Notes under the pieces: generated by a model | Seen by the model: the letters and a program-made list of their open reading frames with translations, nothing else | Told to the model about the DNA's origin: nothing | Databases searched by the model: none | Translations under genes and position numbers: made by a program | IMG/VR virus record: IMGVR_UViG_3300045996_000313 | Location: 1-22,713 of that record | DNA length: 22,713 bases | Strand: one strand, 5' to 3' | Source of the DNA: a virus | Part shown: one piece after another, positions 8,360-16,652 of the stretch | Layout: each line of letters opens with the position of its first letter | How positions within the stretch are numbered: position 1 is the first letter of the stretch

Positions 8360-11300
8360 CATCGGACCCATCGCCGTCCCCTCCCCGCCCCAGATTGATC
8401 CGTTTCCACTGACGATCGATTACGGTTCGGGCATCGAAGAGGAACCGCGCACGGTAGCACACCTACTCGGCCAGCCAGGGCTACGGGTCGAGCAGCGCTT
8501 TTTCATCGGTCCCGGCATCCGGCGCTACCGGGTCCGCAAGTACCTGCTGAAGTGCGACGAGACGGACCGGCTGCGGGAACACTTCGAGAGTGCCAGGGGA
8601 ACCTACGCCATCTTCCCGTTCACCTACCCTGCGCCGACAGGCGTGCTGAACGTGCTGGCGCGGTACGAGAATCCCACTTTGCCGTTCGACTATCTGGCCG
8701 GTCAGATCACTCAAGATCCAGGATTGGCGCTGCTGGAGGACCCACAAACCACGCCGGCCTACACCTACACCAGCGAGGTTGACCGGATTCCCCCAGACGG
8801 CCTTCAGCAAGGCCTCGCCGGCGAAGTACAGCGCATCATTCCGCTGCTCGAAATCGAACCGCGGCGCGATCCGGCCAGCCTGTTTCGCGTATCGAACCAG
8901 CGGCTCACCGTGAACGGGGTGCTGTACCAGGCGCGGCTGGCGGAATGGTCTGGGATCTCTCAGACCACCGGCGAGTCTGCCGATTCGTCCACCTTCACCT
9001 TCGGCAATGCGGATCGTGTGTTCACCCAGTTTGTGAATGCCGTGGACCTGCACCGCGCCACGGTACGGTTCCGGCTGCTTCACACCAATTCCCAGACGCG
9101 GATCAATCTCTGGACCGGGTACGTCACCAGTTGGGAGCGCGGCTCGGACGGCCGCTTCACCATCACTGCGAGTGACGGCGTGTACCAGCTATCCCTGGCG
9201 TACCCGGTTCGGAAGGTCAGCCGCACATGCTGGAAGGTTTACAAGGGCCGCTATTGCCCCTCGACTTCCCCGCTTCCGACCTGCGACAAGAGCTACGGCA
9301 ACTGCGTTGAGCGGGGCGTAGAGAAATCGTTTGGCGGCTTGCAGATCAATCCGCAGCGGGTACGGGTCAAAGACAGCTCCACCGGCGTGAAAGGCTGGGG
9401 CCGCTCGCAGTTCACGTCCGTCTCGATTGCCGATGACACCGTGTACCAGCGCATCGTCCAGGAAATCTACACCGACACGGCAATGAAGGTGGTCTGCGAC
9501 GTAACGACGGGCCGGGATGAGGACCAGTTCTATTCGGCAGTCGGCATCGTGGGTGAAGGTCCGATCGGCGGCTACGACTGGGATTTGACCAACCACACCC
9601 TCGATGGATCACCGCCGCACGATCCGCAGAAGGGCGGTGGCTGGCGGTATACCCAGGGGTTCGATCCGGCGTTGCCGCAGGACTACTTCGGCCTCTCCCA
9701 GGAACCGTGGGGATCGATTCCGGCCGGCTCGACCTATGCCGGAGGCCTCGCGTTCGCAGAGATCCGCAGGTCCGATGAGAAGGGCCTGCAGCTCGCGCAA
9801 ATCCGCGAACGCCAGATGAACGTCACCGTGACGCAGGGCCTGGGCGGCTGGACCTGGACCGATCCCACGACGCGCGTCTGGACCGCACCGCTCGCGAACT
9901 GGGTCTGGGTGCTGATCAACGTCTACCTGCGGGCGATCGGGCTGAAGGCCGATCCGGCCCACTCGGCCCTCGTCACGTCTGCGGACATGACAAGGTTTTT
10001 CGACGTGGCGTCCGCGATCGCGATGGCGGCCATTGCCGATGACTGGGTGCCGAAGCTGGTTGGCGCAGGGATGGAGCGCCAGTTCCCATTCCGCGGAGCA
10101 TTGAAGGAACAGAAGCCGCTCAAGGATTGGCTCCAGGAGATCGCCAATTGCGGCCTGGGCTACTTCACGTTCGTCAATGGCAAGCTGTACATCGGCGGGC
10201 GGTACAACTCCTCGGTACTGGCAGGCAATGCCTACAACGGGGCGCAGATCGTCCACAACTCTTTCCAGCTTCAGCCAATCGACGTCCGGTTCAACTGGCT
10301 GACTGGTGAGTTTGGCGACGAGGAGTTCGACTGGCAGTTGAATAATTCATCGGTCTACGACATTGACCACGCATCGACGGCCGGCGGCGATCTCTCCCCG
10401 CAGTTCACGCAGCAGTCCATGAACTTCGTGGGCGTCTCAAACAAGAGCCAGGCGGCACGAATTGTCGGCACGCGGCTGCGGGAGGAAGTGGGCGGTGTCG
10501 GACTGGCGCAGCAGGGCAAGGCGCGGCGGTGGGGATTCCGGACTACGGTTCTCGGCCTGCGGACGATGGTGGGCGACATCATCTCGCTCGACCACGAGGA
10601 TGCGCCAGACGGCCGGATCGAGGGCCGGGTGCTGCGGTGGAAGCTGAACTCCGATTACTCCATCGATATCGAAGTGCTTTCGACCACCGACCAGATGTAT
10701 GACCTCACGGTGGGCCCAAAGCCGATAGACGTTCCGGCCCTGCCGATGCCGAACGAACGATTCCCTTCCCCTTACGGTCTGGTGTGGATGCCGAACCTGA
10801 TCGCGCCGTTTACTGGCGATCCGCTGTATCCCGATCCCAAGGAGCGGACGTTCAGTCTGTGGCAGGACTACCCGATTACCCGTGAGGGCATCTGGGCCTC
10901 GGCGCTGTACGTCTCTGGCGAAGTCCCGGTGAATGTGGCCGGATTGACGGGCCTTCCCCGGCTGTCCAACGTGCGGCTGGTAGCGGGTGCCGGTACACTC
11001 TCCGGGCCGCAGACGTACTACCTCGCCGTGACGCAGCGCAACGGCACAGCGTCGACAATGCCCTCGAATATCGTGGCGTTCTTCATCCCCGCAGGGACGA
11101 CCGGCGCCGCGATCGATGTGGATGCGCGCGGAGCGCTGGGGGAGTCCTATCCCGGCTGGGCGCTCTACGCCGGCCTGGACGTGCGCCAGATGGCCGAACA
11201 GTCCCGAACGGACACAGCCCTGCCTTCGACCTTGCGATTGTCTACGGTGACGCAGATGACCCGCTCCATGCCCTGGGCATCGGCGCGGCGGGTCCGGGTC

Positions 11301-12275
11301 AAGGCGAAGCATGTGCTGCACTCCGGTGTCGCCGGCGTCCTGGTGACGGGCGTGATCGGCACGAACAAGATTGTCGCCAATGACTTCGTAGGATCGACCG
11401 AGAACTGGATTGGGCGCATCCTGAGCGCCCTGGCGGACTATTCCGATGGATCTGCTCCGCTGTGGAATTTCCAGGTCACGGCATTCGACAACACGAACGG
11501 CGCATTCACGGTGACGCCGGATTTCGCTGCTGATCCGGTGGACGTAGGCGACGTGCTGATTATGCGGACGATTGCCACGAGCGCCACCGCAACGACCGTA
11601 ACCGACACGCTATGGCAGAACTCGGTTGCGGAATCCCAGTTTGGGGCAGACGGCCTGACGCCGGATGAGGAGGAAGGGCGCATCTACCGCATTCTCCGTG
11701 GGAAGGGCGCCGGGCAGTACCGGACGATTGTGTCCAACACCCGCAACACCGTGACGGTGAATACTCCGTGGGACGTCGTGCCCGATAGCACGTCGATCGG
11801 CATCATCGAAGCTCCCGACTGGGTGCATACGGCCGAGACAAGTGACCTCGAGACAACGGTAGCCGGCATCCAGATTCCCTACCTGCGTTGCGACGTGGAC
11901 AACCTGCGCAACCTGGTAGCTCTCGTCGGCGCCTTCCTCGTGGACGACCAGGAGCGGGAAACCACCGAGAGCATGGCGGTGTTCCGGGAAGTGTTTGTCT
12001 ATGGCGCGCCGTTGATTGTGCGGTATCTGAGCGGCGCTGGTCCCTTCGATGTGTACGTGACCGATACGACGCTGCGTTGTGACCCCGAGGGCGGCACGAT
12101 GGTTCTGCTTCTTCTGCCACTGAGTGCCTACGCCGGCCGGGAAATCAACATTTTCATGGAAGGCACCGAAGGACTAGTGACGGTTCAGGCGGCGGCCGGT
12201 GAGCACTTCTATGACGGCTCGACGGAGATCACTCTGGATCACGTTGGGGAATTGTTGCGGGTGAGGTCGGCATGA
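8349..12275 (+). CDS. Tail tip protein combining gpL-like Fe-S part and gpJ-like hub
   Basis: The product is 1308 residues. Residues 1-330 look like the L / DUF2163-BR0599 type: strands, then a cluster of four cysteines at 294, 303, 312 and 319 (C-x8-C-x8-C-x6-C) followed by a GGLQINPQR segment. Lambda gpL ligates an iron-sulfur cluster with C-x8-C-x22-C-x6-C, so the first and last gaps match. From about 500 the protein resembles the J hub: NWVWVLINVYLRAIGL, a helical segment, then KPLKDWLQEIANCGLGYF and a RWGFRTTVLGLRTMVGD region typical of phage tail hub proteins. The C-terminal third is beta-rich with FN3-like segments (about 855-960). It would form the central tip and position the receptor-binding fibres. 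No NlpC/P60 or I-like part is visible. It ends in an ATGA overlap with the next gene. Confidence 0.82.
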   Translation: MPDNIGPIAVPSPPQIDPFPLTIDYGSGIEEEPRTVAHLLGQPGLRVEQRFFIGPGIRRYRVRKYLLKCDETDRLREHFESARGTYAIFPFTYPAPTGVLNVLARYENPTLPFDYLAGQITQDPGLALLEDPQTTPAYTYTSEVDRIPPDGLQQGLAGEVQRIIPLLEIEPRRDPASLFRVSNQRLTVNGVLYQARLAEWSGISQTTGESADSSTFTFGNADRVFTQFVNAVDLHRATVRFRLLHTNSQTRINLWTGYVTSWERGSDGRFTITASDGVYQLSLAYPVRKVSRTCWKVYKGRYCPSTSPLPTCDKSYGNCVERGVEKSFGGLQINPQRVRVKDSSTGVKGWGRSQFTSVSIADDTVYQRIVQEIYTDTAMKVVCDVTTGRDEDQFYSAVGIVGEGPIGGYDWDLTNHTLDGSPPHDPQKGGGWRYTQGFDPALPQDYFGLSQEPWGSIPAGSTYAGGLAFAEIRRSDEKGLQLAQIRERQMNVTVTQGLGGWTWTDPTTRVWTAPLANWVWVLINVYLRAIGLKADPAHSALVTSADMTRFFDVASAIAMAAIADDWVPKLVGAGMERQFPFRGALKEQKPLKDWLQEIANCGLGYFTFVNGKLYIGGRYNSSVLAGNAYNGAQIVHNSFQLQPIDVRFNWLTGEFGDEEFDWQLNNSSVYDIDHASTAGGDLSPQFTQQSMNFVGVSNKSQAARIVGTRLREEVGGVGLAQQGKARRWGFRTTVLGLRTMVGDIISLDHEDAPDGRIEGRVLRWKLNSDYSIDIEVLSTTDQMYDLTVGPKPIDVPALPMPNERFPSPYGLVWMPNLIAPFTGDPLYPDPKERTFSLWQDYPITREGIWASALYVSGEVPVNVAGLTGLPRLSNVRLVAGAGTLSGPQTYYLAVTQRNGTASTMPSNIVAFFIPAGTTGAAIDVDARGALGESYPGWALYAGLDVRQMAEQSRTDTALPSTLRLSTVTQMTRSMPWASARRVRVKAKHVLHSGVAGVLVTGVIGTNKIVANDFVGSTENWIGRILSALADYSDGSAPLWNFQVTAFDNTNGAFTVTPDFAADPVDVGDVLIMRTIATSATATTVTDTLWQNSVAESQFGADGLTPDEEEGRIYRILRGKGAGQYRTIVSNTRNTVTVNTPWDVVPDSTSIGIIEAPDWVHTAETSDLETTVAGIQIPYLRCDVDNLRNLVALVGAFLVDDQERETTESMAVFREVFVYGAPLIVRYLSGAGPFDVYVTDTTLRCDPEGGTMVLLLLPLSAYAGREINIFMEGTEGLVTVQAAAGEHFYDGSTEITLDHVGELLRVRSA

Positions 12276-13408
12276 CGGAGCGCATCAATTTTCCGATTCC
12301 GGTCCTGCGGCGGCGAGCGGAACGTCAGATCCCGGAGCCTCGTTCGGGTGGACCCATTGTCAAGGATTGGATCTACACCAAGACGGGTGGGACGGGCGGT
12401 GGAGGAGGAGGAGGAGGCGCTGGTAGTTGGTTCCGGGAAATTCCGATTGGCGACATCGATGGCACCAATCGCGAGTTTCTTTTAACTTACGAGGCGAACC
12501 CGCCGTGGATGTTGGAACTGATTCTCAATCAGACGACGCAGTATCCATCTGCTAACGCGCTCGACGAGGGGCCGATTACCGGAGCGCAGTACACCATCGA
12601 AGGAAACGTCATCACCTATGCGGTAGCTCCGCAGCCGGGGGATGTTCACTCGGCACTCTACCTGAAGGGTGCGCTTGCGCCGGGACCGAGCTATCCCGAG
12701 GTCATCCTGGCGGAACCATCGCTTGTCGGCTATTACCGGCTGGAAGAGACATCAGGCACGATTGCCTACGATTCGCATGGGACGAATCATGGCACGATCG
12801 TCAATCCGGCCAATGTCACGCAAGGTGTTGCGTCTGTTCCAGGCTTAGATAACTGCTATACGTTCGGCGGGTCGAATGGATACGTCTCGATTGCGCAAAT
12901 CATCGGGGCTGGTGACTACTCCGTTGAGTTCTGGTTTCAGACCTCATCGATTCCGATAGGGGTGAGCAATCCTGGCGCGCCAGCGGAGAGCGGTTTCGGC
13001 TTAGTGAACTCGACAAACGGCGGGGCTGACGATTGGGGACTGGCGCTCGCGCGGGTGGACGGAAAGTCGTTGGTGATCGGACAATCTGGCTCGCCGCCGG
13101 GGTCAACGTTTGCCGGTGTGACCTCCGATCCCGCTGTGGATTTATCGGACGGCGCGTGGCACTACGTGGTGTACACCCATGTCCGGGCGACGGGCCTATC
13201 GAAGCTGTACGTCGATGGCGCGTTGCGCGGCTCAGATACTCTGGGCACCGGCCCGCAGAATGCGACGGCGACAATTCGATTCGCCAGCATCACGTTTGGC
13301 GGCGGCAGTTTCTTACCCGGCAAGTTGGACGAGATTGCTCTGTATGACGAGGCGCTCTCGGACTCGCAAGTTGCGGCGCATCTGGCGGCGGCGGCGGTGG
13401 CGCGGTAA
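12272..13408 (+). CDS. Tail adhesin with LamG-like lectin domain
   Basis: The product is 378 residues. Residues 1-37 are a Pro/Arg-rich tip-attachment candidate; 39-51 are a glycine run (linker); about 52-132 are a phage fibre module (FREIPIGDIDGTNREFLLTY, GAQYTIEGNVITYAVAPQPGD); about 145-375 resemble a LamG/concanavalin A-like lectin (LVGYYRLEETSG near its start, then GYVSIAQ, SVEFWFQ, WHYVVYTH, KLYVDG and KLDEIALYDEALS). Such domains bind glycans, so a host-surface binding role is likely. It is coupled to the tail tip gene by ATGA at 12272-12275 and to the next by TAATG at 13406-13410. The LamG assignment comes from recognisable motifs; the ligand cannot be predicted. Confidence 0.8.
   Translation: MTERINFPIPVLRRRAERQIPEPRSGGPIVKDWIYTKTGGTGGGGGGGGAGSWFREIPIGDIDGTNREFLLTYEANPPWMLELILNQTTQYPSANALDEGPITGAQYTIEGNVITYAVAPQPGDVHSALYLKGALAPGPSYPEVILAEPSLVGYYRLEETSGTIAYDSHGTNHGTIVNPANVTQGVASVPGLDNCYTFGGSNGYVSIAQIIGAGDYSVEFWFQTSSIPIGVSNPGAPAESGFGLVNSTNGGADDWGLALARVDGKSLVIGQSGSPPGSTFAGVTSDPAVDLSDGAWHYVVYTHVRATGLSKLYVDGALRGSDTLGTGPQNATATIRFASITFGGGSFLPGKLDEIALYDEALSDSQVAAHLAAAAVAR
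12401..12415 (+). repeat. GGA triplet run encoding part of a glycine linker
   Basis: Five GGA codons in tandem lie in a stretch of 8 consecutive glycine codons in the adhesin gene. They form a flexible linker between the attachment end and the fibre module. Expansion or loss by whole triplets would change linker length without breaking the frame. Confidence 0.85.
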
Positions 13409-14742
13409 TGCCGAGTTTCACATATTGGCGCTTGACGTTATATAACCGGGGCGGCGGGAATCAGTTCGCCGTTGCCGATTGGAAGCTGTATTCCGCTGGT
13501 TCCGTCCTGATTCCCACAACGGGTGGCACGCCATCGGCTTCGAGCAGCGCGGCGGGAACTCCTGCGGATGCGTTCGATTCGAATCCCGCTACCTATTGGG
13601 GCGGCAGTGCCTTCGCCGGTACGCAATGGTTGCAATATCAATTCGCTTCGGCGGTTGATCCGGCTACCTTCTCGATCACTACCCGCAACGATTTCATGTA
13701 CATGGCGGGGCCGGGATCGTTTACGCTCATGGGCAGCAATGACGGCTCCACGTGGACAACAATTGCCAATTACAGCGCGGTTTGGGCGAGTGCGGGCCAA
13801 ACTATCACATTCACCGTGGGCGCATTCGGCTTGGGCGATTCCTATCGGCTCCGGATCACCAGCAATGACGGCGGCGGAGTCCACGCGATCGCGGGGCTGG
13901 TATTCAATGATCCGGGCGGCTCGCCGCTTTCGCTGGTAAACGGCGCAGCGCGAGCTTCCAGCGTTTACATGGGATTTGAGAAGGTGGGGCCGGGTTCCGC
14001 CTTTGATGGCGATAACGCAACGGTGTGGGCGGCCGATGGCGCAGCCAGCGGCGAGTGGATCGCGTACCGCTTCGTAGGCGCGGCGACGGTAGGCTCCTTC
14101 GCGCTGCGGGCGCGGAACGATGGCTCCTTCAATCAAACACCGCACACGTTTGCTCTGGAGAAGTCGACGGACGGCGGCACCGTTTGGTCGACACTCCAAA
14201 GCTACACTGCGGCGACGTGGACGATCGGCGCGGTTCAGACCTTTACCGCTCCGGTTCCGGCATCCATCACGATCGCTCCCACCTCTGGCCAGCAGGGCGC
14301 GGCGGTATCGCTTGCAGTCACCGGCACCGCTACCAGCTTCTCGGCGGGGGTGACGACTGTGGCGATCAGCGGGGCCGATGTGACGCTCGGCGCACCGGCG
14401 GTTACTTCTGCCACCGCGTTAACGGTATCAGTGACGATCGGGGCCGGGGCTGCGATCGGATCGCGAACCATCACCGTCACCACCGGCGCGGAAGTAGTAA
14501 CGGCGCCTTTCGAGATTACCGAACCGCCGGTAGATCCCTGCCCGAAGCGCGTGCGCGGCACAATCTCACCGGAGCAGATCCAGGCGCAATTCCGTCAAGG
14601 TAATTCGCCGGTGGTACTGATGGCTGCGGGTGAGTTCACGCCGGGCAATGTGTTGGTCACGGACGATTGCGGTAACGCTGTGGATGGTGGATCGACGGGT
14701 GGTGGTGGCATGACGATCACAGTAGATGGAGTCCCAATATGA
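13408..14742 (+). CDS. Tail adhesin with two discoidin-like domains and an Ig/TIG-like domain
   Basis: The product is 444 residues. Residues about 3-170 look like an F5/8 type C (galactose-binding) domain: FTYWRLTLYNRGGGNQFAVADW at its start, AFDSNPATYWGG in the middle, SFTLMGSNDGSTWTTI, then YRLRITSNDGG near the end. A second copy follows at about 175-290 with SAFDGDNATVWAADG and HTFALEKSTDGGTVWSTL. Residues about 290-375 resemble an IPT/TIG-like Ig domain (SITIAPTSGQQGAAVSLAVTG to RTITVTTGAEVVTAPFEI). The C-terminus has a short Cys pair and a Gly-rich end. Such modules bind carbohydrate, so this is probably a second receptor-binding part of the tail. It is coupled to its neighbours by TAATG and ATGA. 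The domain calls are by motif, not by search. Confidence 0.75.
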   Translation: MPSFTYWRLTLYNRGGGNQFAVADWKLYSAGSVLIPTTGGTPSASSSAAGTPADAFDSNPATYWGGSAFAGTQWLQYQFASAVDPATFSITTRNDFMYMAGPGSFTLMGSNDGSTWTTIANYSAVWASAGQTITFTVGAFGLGDSYRLRITSNDGGGVHAIAGLVFNDPGGSPLSLVNGAARASSVYMGFEKVGPGSAFDGDNATVWAADGAASGEWIAYRFVGAATVGSFALRARNDGSFNQTPHTFALEKSTDGGTVWSTLQSYTAATWTIGAVQTFTAPVPASITIAPTSGQQGAAVSLAVTGTATSFSAGVTTVAISGADVTLGAPAVTSATALTVSVTIGAGAAIGSRTITVTTGAEVVTAPFEITEPPVDPCPKRVRGTISPEQIQAQFRQGNSPVVLMAAGEFTPGNVLVTDDCGNAVDGGSTGGGGMTITVDGVPI

Positions 14743-15047
14743 GAATTGAGCACGAGATTCCTGAGCCGTACTTGACCCACATCAAGGGTTTGCAGGGCGC
14801 AGTGAAGCAGCTACAGGCGAAGCGCGATGCCGCGCTCGCTACGGTCTATCGGCTCGACCGCGAGTTGGAGTCGTTAGATGCCCATGTTGTGGCGCTGCTG
14901 GAATTGCAGATTGCAGAGCACAAGTTACCGAAGGCCCCGGCTGGGTATCAGCTCGACGGCAACGGGCGCATGGTTGCGGAGATCCCTGACGCGCCCCCGC
15001 CAGTGAAGGTGAACGGATATGACGGACTTCCTCAACTTCAGCAGTAG
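14739..15047 (+). CDS. Small coiled-coil protein in the fibre block, unknown role
   Basis: The product is 102 residues. Residues 10-60 form a continuous charged helix with heptad-like hydrophobic spacing (GLQGAVKQLQAKRDAALATV then LDRELESLDAHVVALLELQ), likely a coiled coil. The C-terminal 40 residues are Pro-rich (KAPAGYQLDGNGRMVAEIP) and end with GLPQLQQ. I do not recognise the family. It lies between two fibre-like genes and overlaps both: ATGA at 14739 and 29 bases with the next. A fibre chaperone or trimerisation partner is possible, but this is only inference. Confidence 0.65.
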   Translation: MRIEHEIPEPYLTHIKGLQGAVKQLQAKRDAALATVYRLDRELESLDAHVVALLELQIAEHKLPKAPAGYQLDGNGRMVAEIPDAPPPVKVNGYDGLPQLQQ

Positions 15048-16107
15048 TACGCCTGCGGCTCCGGCTGGTAACGTGAACGTCCATTGGCAGAAGGACGCGG
15101 AGGCGAACCTGTCGGCGTATGTCGCGCCCAGCGGCTCGTTTCAGACTCCGTGGACGCAGGATATTGATGGGGCGGGGTTCAAGCTAGACAAGGTTTCGGC
15201 GCTTACGCTGGACACGGCGGCTGGTCCTATTCGTCCGTTGGCGTGGAAGACTGCGGGCTTGGATCGCTGGACGCTGTACATGGGAGAGGGTGATGTCCTC
15301 AACTTGGCGCGTTACAACGATGCGGGTGCTTATCAAGACAACGCCATCAGTATCGCTAGGTTAACGGGTAAGGTTTCGATTCCTGCCGATGTGGCAACGC
15401 TCGGAAACATCCAATCGCCCACGCACGCGAGTATCGGCCACTCCTTCAATCTTTACTGGGACGGCTCGGCGTTTCGCTATACGCAACCGGGGCCGGGAAT
15501 GTTACTCAATGGCGGCACGGACGGCTATCTGCGGTTGTGGAAAGCGGCGCCAGGCGCAGCGGGCGCGATGGCGAGTCTAGCGGAAATGATGACAGTGGGA
15601 AGCACGATCACAATCTTCCACGCGCCACCACTCGCCTTTCTGGAGCAGCCTAGCGGTCCGGGAGTCTTGTTCAATACGTACTCCTGGGATTGGGTGCCGC
15701 TGTGGCAGTTCGGGCATGGCACGGATCGCAACTTTCGGGTTGCGCGATATCCAGACGGTGGATCCGCTTATGTGGATGCACTCGGCATCAATCGTGCGAC
15801 TGGGGAGGTAGCAGTTACGGCTCTGAAGCTGGACACTGCGGCGGGTCCCGTTCGTTCGTTGGCGTGGAAAACGTCGGGTGTGGATCGCTGGACGTGGTTC
15901 ATGGACGCTGGTGAGGCACTCTCGCTGGCACGCTACAACGATGCTGGTGTCTATCAGGGCAATGCAATCAGTGTGGCGAGAGATACAGGTTTACTTTCAA
16001 TCGCTAGTGGTCTAGCGGCGAATCTGCCTTCAGTGAATCCAGGATCAGGTTCCAAGCAACTTTGGTATGACCCAGCGGACGGCAACCGGATCAAATTTGC
16101 AGCTTAG
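15019..16107 (+). CDS. Tail fibre protein with an internal duplication
   Basis: The product is 362 residues. Residues 62-121 and 269-328 are copies of the same 60-residue unit (42 of 60 identical, no gaps), each built around LAWKTxGxDRWT and LARYNDAGxYQxNAIS. The middle (about 125-265) contains LYWDGSAFRYTQPGPGM and WDWVPLWQFGHGTDRNFRVARYPDGG, with the many aromatic and Gly residues of fibre sheets. The protein has no predicted enzymatic motif. A phage fibre or tail-tip decoration is likely because of its place after the adhesins. The start overlaps the previous gene by 29 bases; the stop TAG at 16105 is followed by a strong ribosome site for the next gene. Confidence 0.7.
   Translation: MTDFLNFSSSTPAAPAGNVNVHWQKDAEANLSAYVAPSGSFQTPWTQDIDGAGFKLDKVSALTLDTAAGPIRPLAWKTAGLDRWTLYMGEGDVLNLARYNDAGAYQDNAISIARLTGKVSIPADVATLGNIQSPTHASIGHSFNLYWDGSAFRYTQPGPGMLLNGGTDGYLRLWKAAPGAAGAMASLAEMMTVGSTITIFHAPPLAFLEQPSGPGVLFNTYSWDWVPLWQFGHGTDRNFRVARYPDGGSAYVDALGINRATGEVAVTALKLDTAAGPVRSLAWKTSGVDRWTWFMDAGEALSLARYNDAGVYQGNAISVARDTGLLSIASGLAANLPSVNPGSGSKQLWYDPADGNRIKFAA
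15202..15381 (+). repeat. First copy of a 60-residue fibre repeat
   Basis: This codes for residues 62-121 of the fibre, from the LTLDTAAG segment to the GKVSI segment. The second copy lies at 15823-16002; both are exactly 180 bases. Confidence 0.9.
15823..16002 (+). repeat. Second copy of the 60-residue fibre repeat
   Basis: This codes for residues 269-328 of the fibre, with LKLDTAAG at its start. It is 70 percent identical in protein to the first copy without any insertion or deletion, which indicates a tandem-type gene duplication with a linker between or recombination between related fibres. Confidence 0.9.
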
Positions 16108-16125
16108 GGAAGAAGGATTTCACAA

Positions 16126-16644
16126 ATGGCACAGAACGATGTATTTCTCTCGCAATACTTCACATCGCAAACGGTGAGGCAGCGCAACTCTGTCGGCCTG
16201 ATTAACTGGGCTGGCTACAACGCAACCGTTCCCATTCCGGCAGAGCCGACCGATGAGTGGATCAAGGTGCGGATCGTGGCAGAGTCGATTCCGATCTCGC
16301 TTGAAAGCTACATCCAGCAGACGCTGGGGTACTTCATGCAAGATCCGAGCACCAAAACGAACATCAACGCGCTGCTATCCGCCTCCAACACCGATGCGCA
16401 GGAAACCTCTCTCTCCCAACAGGTGGAAGGGGTGATCGGTGCCTTCATTCAGCGCTTTGCCAATACCTACGTCAGTCAGCAGCAGGTGACGACGTGGCGC
16501 GAGCAGAACGGCTACGAACTGCCTCCCGAGACGCTCCAGGGGGATGCTCTCGAAGCCTTCCAGAAGAAGCAGCAGGCGCGGAAGCAGGACCGGCAGTCCG
16601 CGCTTCAAAAGGTTTGGGCGGCTGTGAAGCCGGGCAAGAACTAA
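16126..16644 (+). CDS. Phage protein of unknown function after the fibre block
   Basis: The product is 172 residues. I do not recognise the family. The N-terminal half has mixed strands and loops (VFLSQYFTSQTVRQRNSVGL, VPIPAEPTDEWIKVRIVAES); the C-terminal half is helical and charged (DALEAFQKKQQARKQDRQSA), possibly a coiled coil. No signal peptide or membrane segment is visible. The start at ATG 16126 has a good ribosome site AAGAAGGA at 16110-16117, eight bases upstream. The gene is separated from the fibre gene by 18 bases and belongs to the late block by strand and order. A structural or assembly role in the tail is possible but not shown. Confidence 0.65.
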   Translation: MAQNDVFLSQYFTSQTVRQRNSVGLINWAGYNATVPIPAEPTDEWIKVRIVAESIPISLESYIQQTLGYFMQDPSTKTNINALLSASNTDAQETSLSQQVEGVIGAFIQRFANTYVSQQQVTTWREQNGYELPPETLQGDALEAFQKKQQARKQDRQSALQKVWAAVKPGKN

Positions 16645-16652
16645 AGTGTGAC

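Noticed and set aside
10437-11321. Long minus-strand open frame inside the tail tip gene
   Set aside because: It is a shadow on the opposite strand of a GC-rich gene, with His/Arg/Gly/Pro-rich composition and no ribosome site. The frames at 4323-5108 and 13438-14199 were rejected for the same reason.
12401-12415. GGA run as an on/off phase-variation switch
   Set aside because: The unit is three bases and in frame, so copy-number change cannot turn the gene off; only length change is possible.
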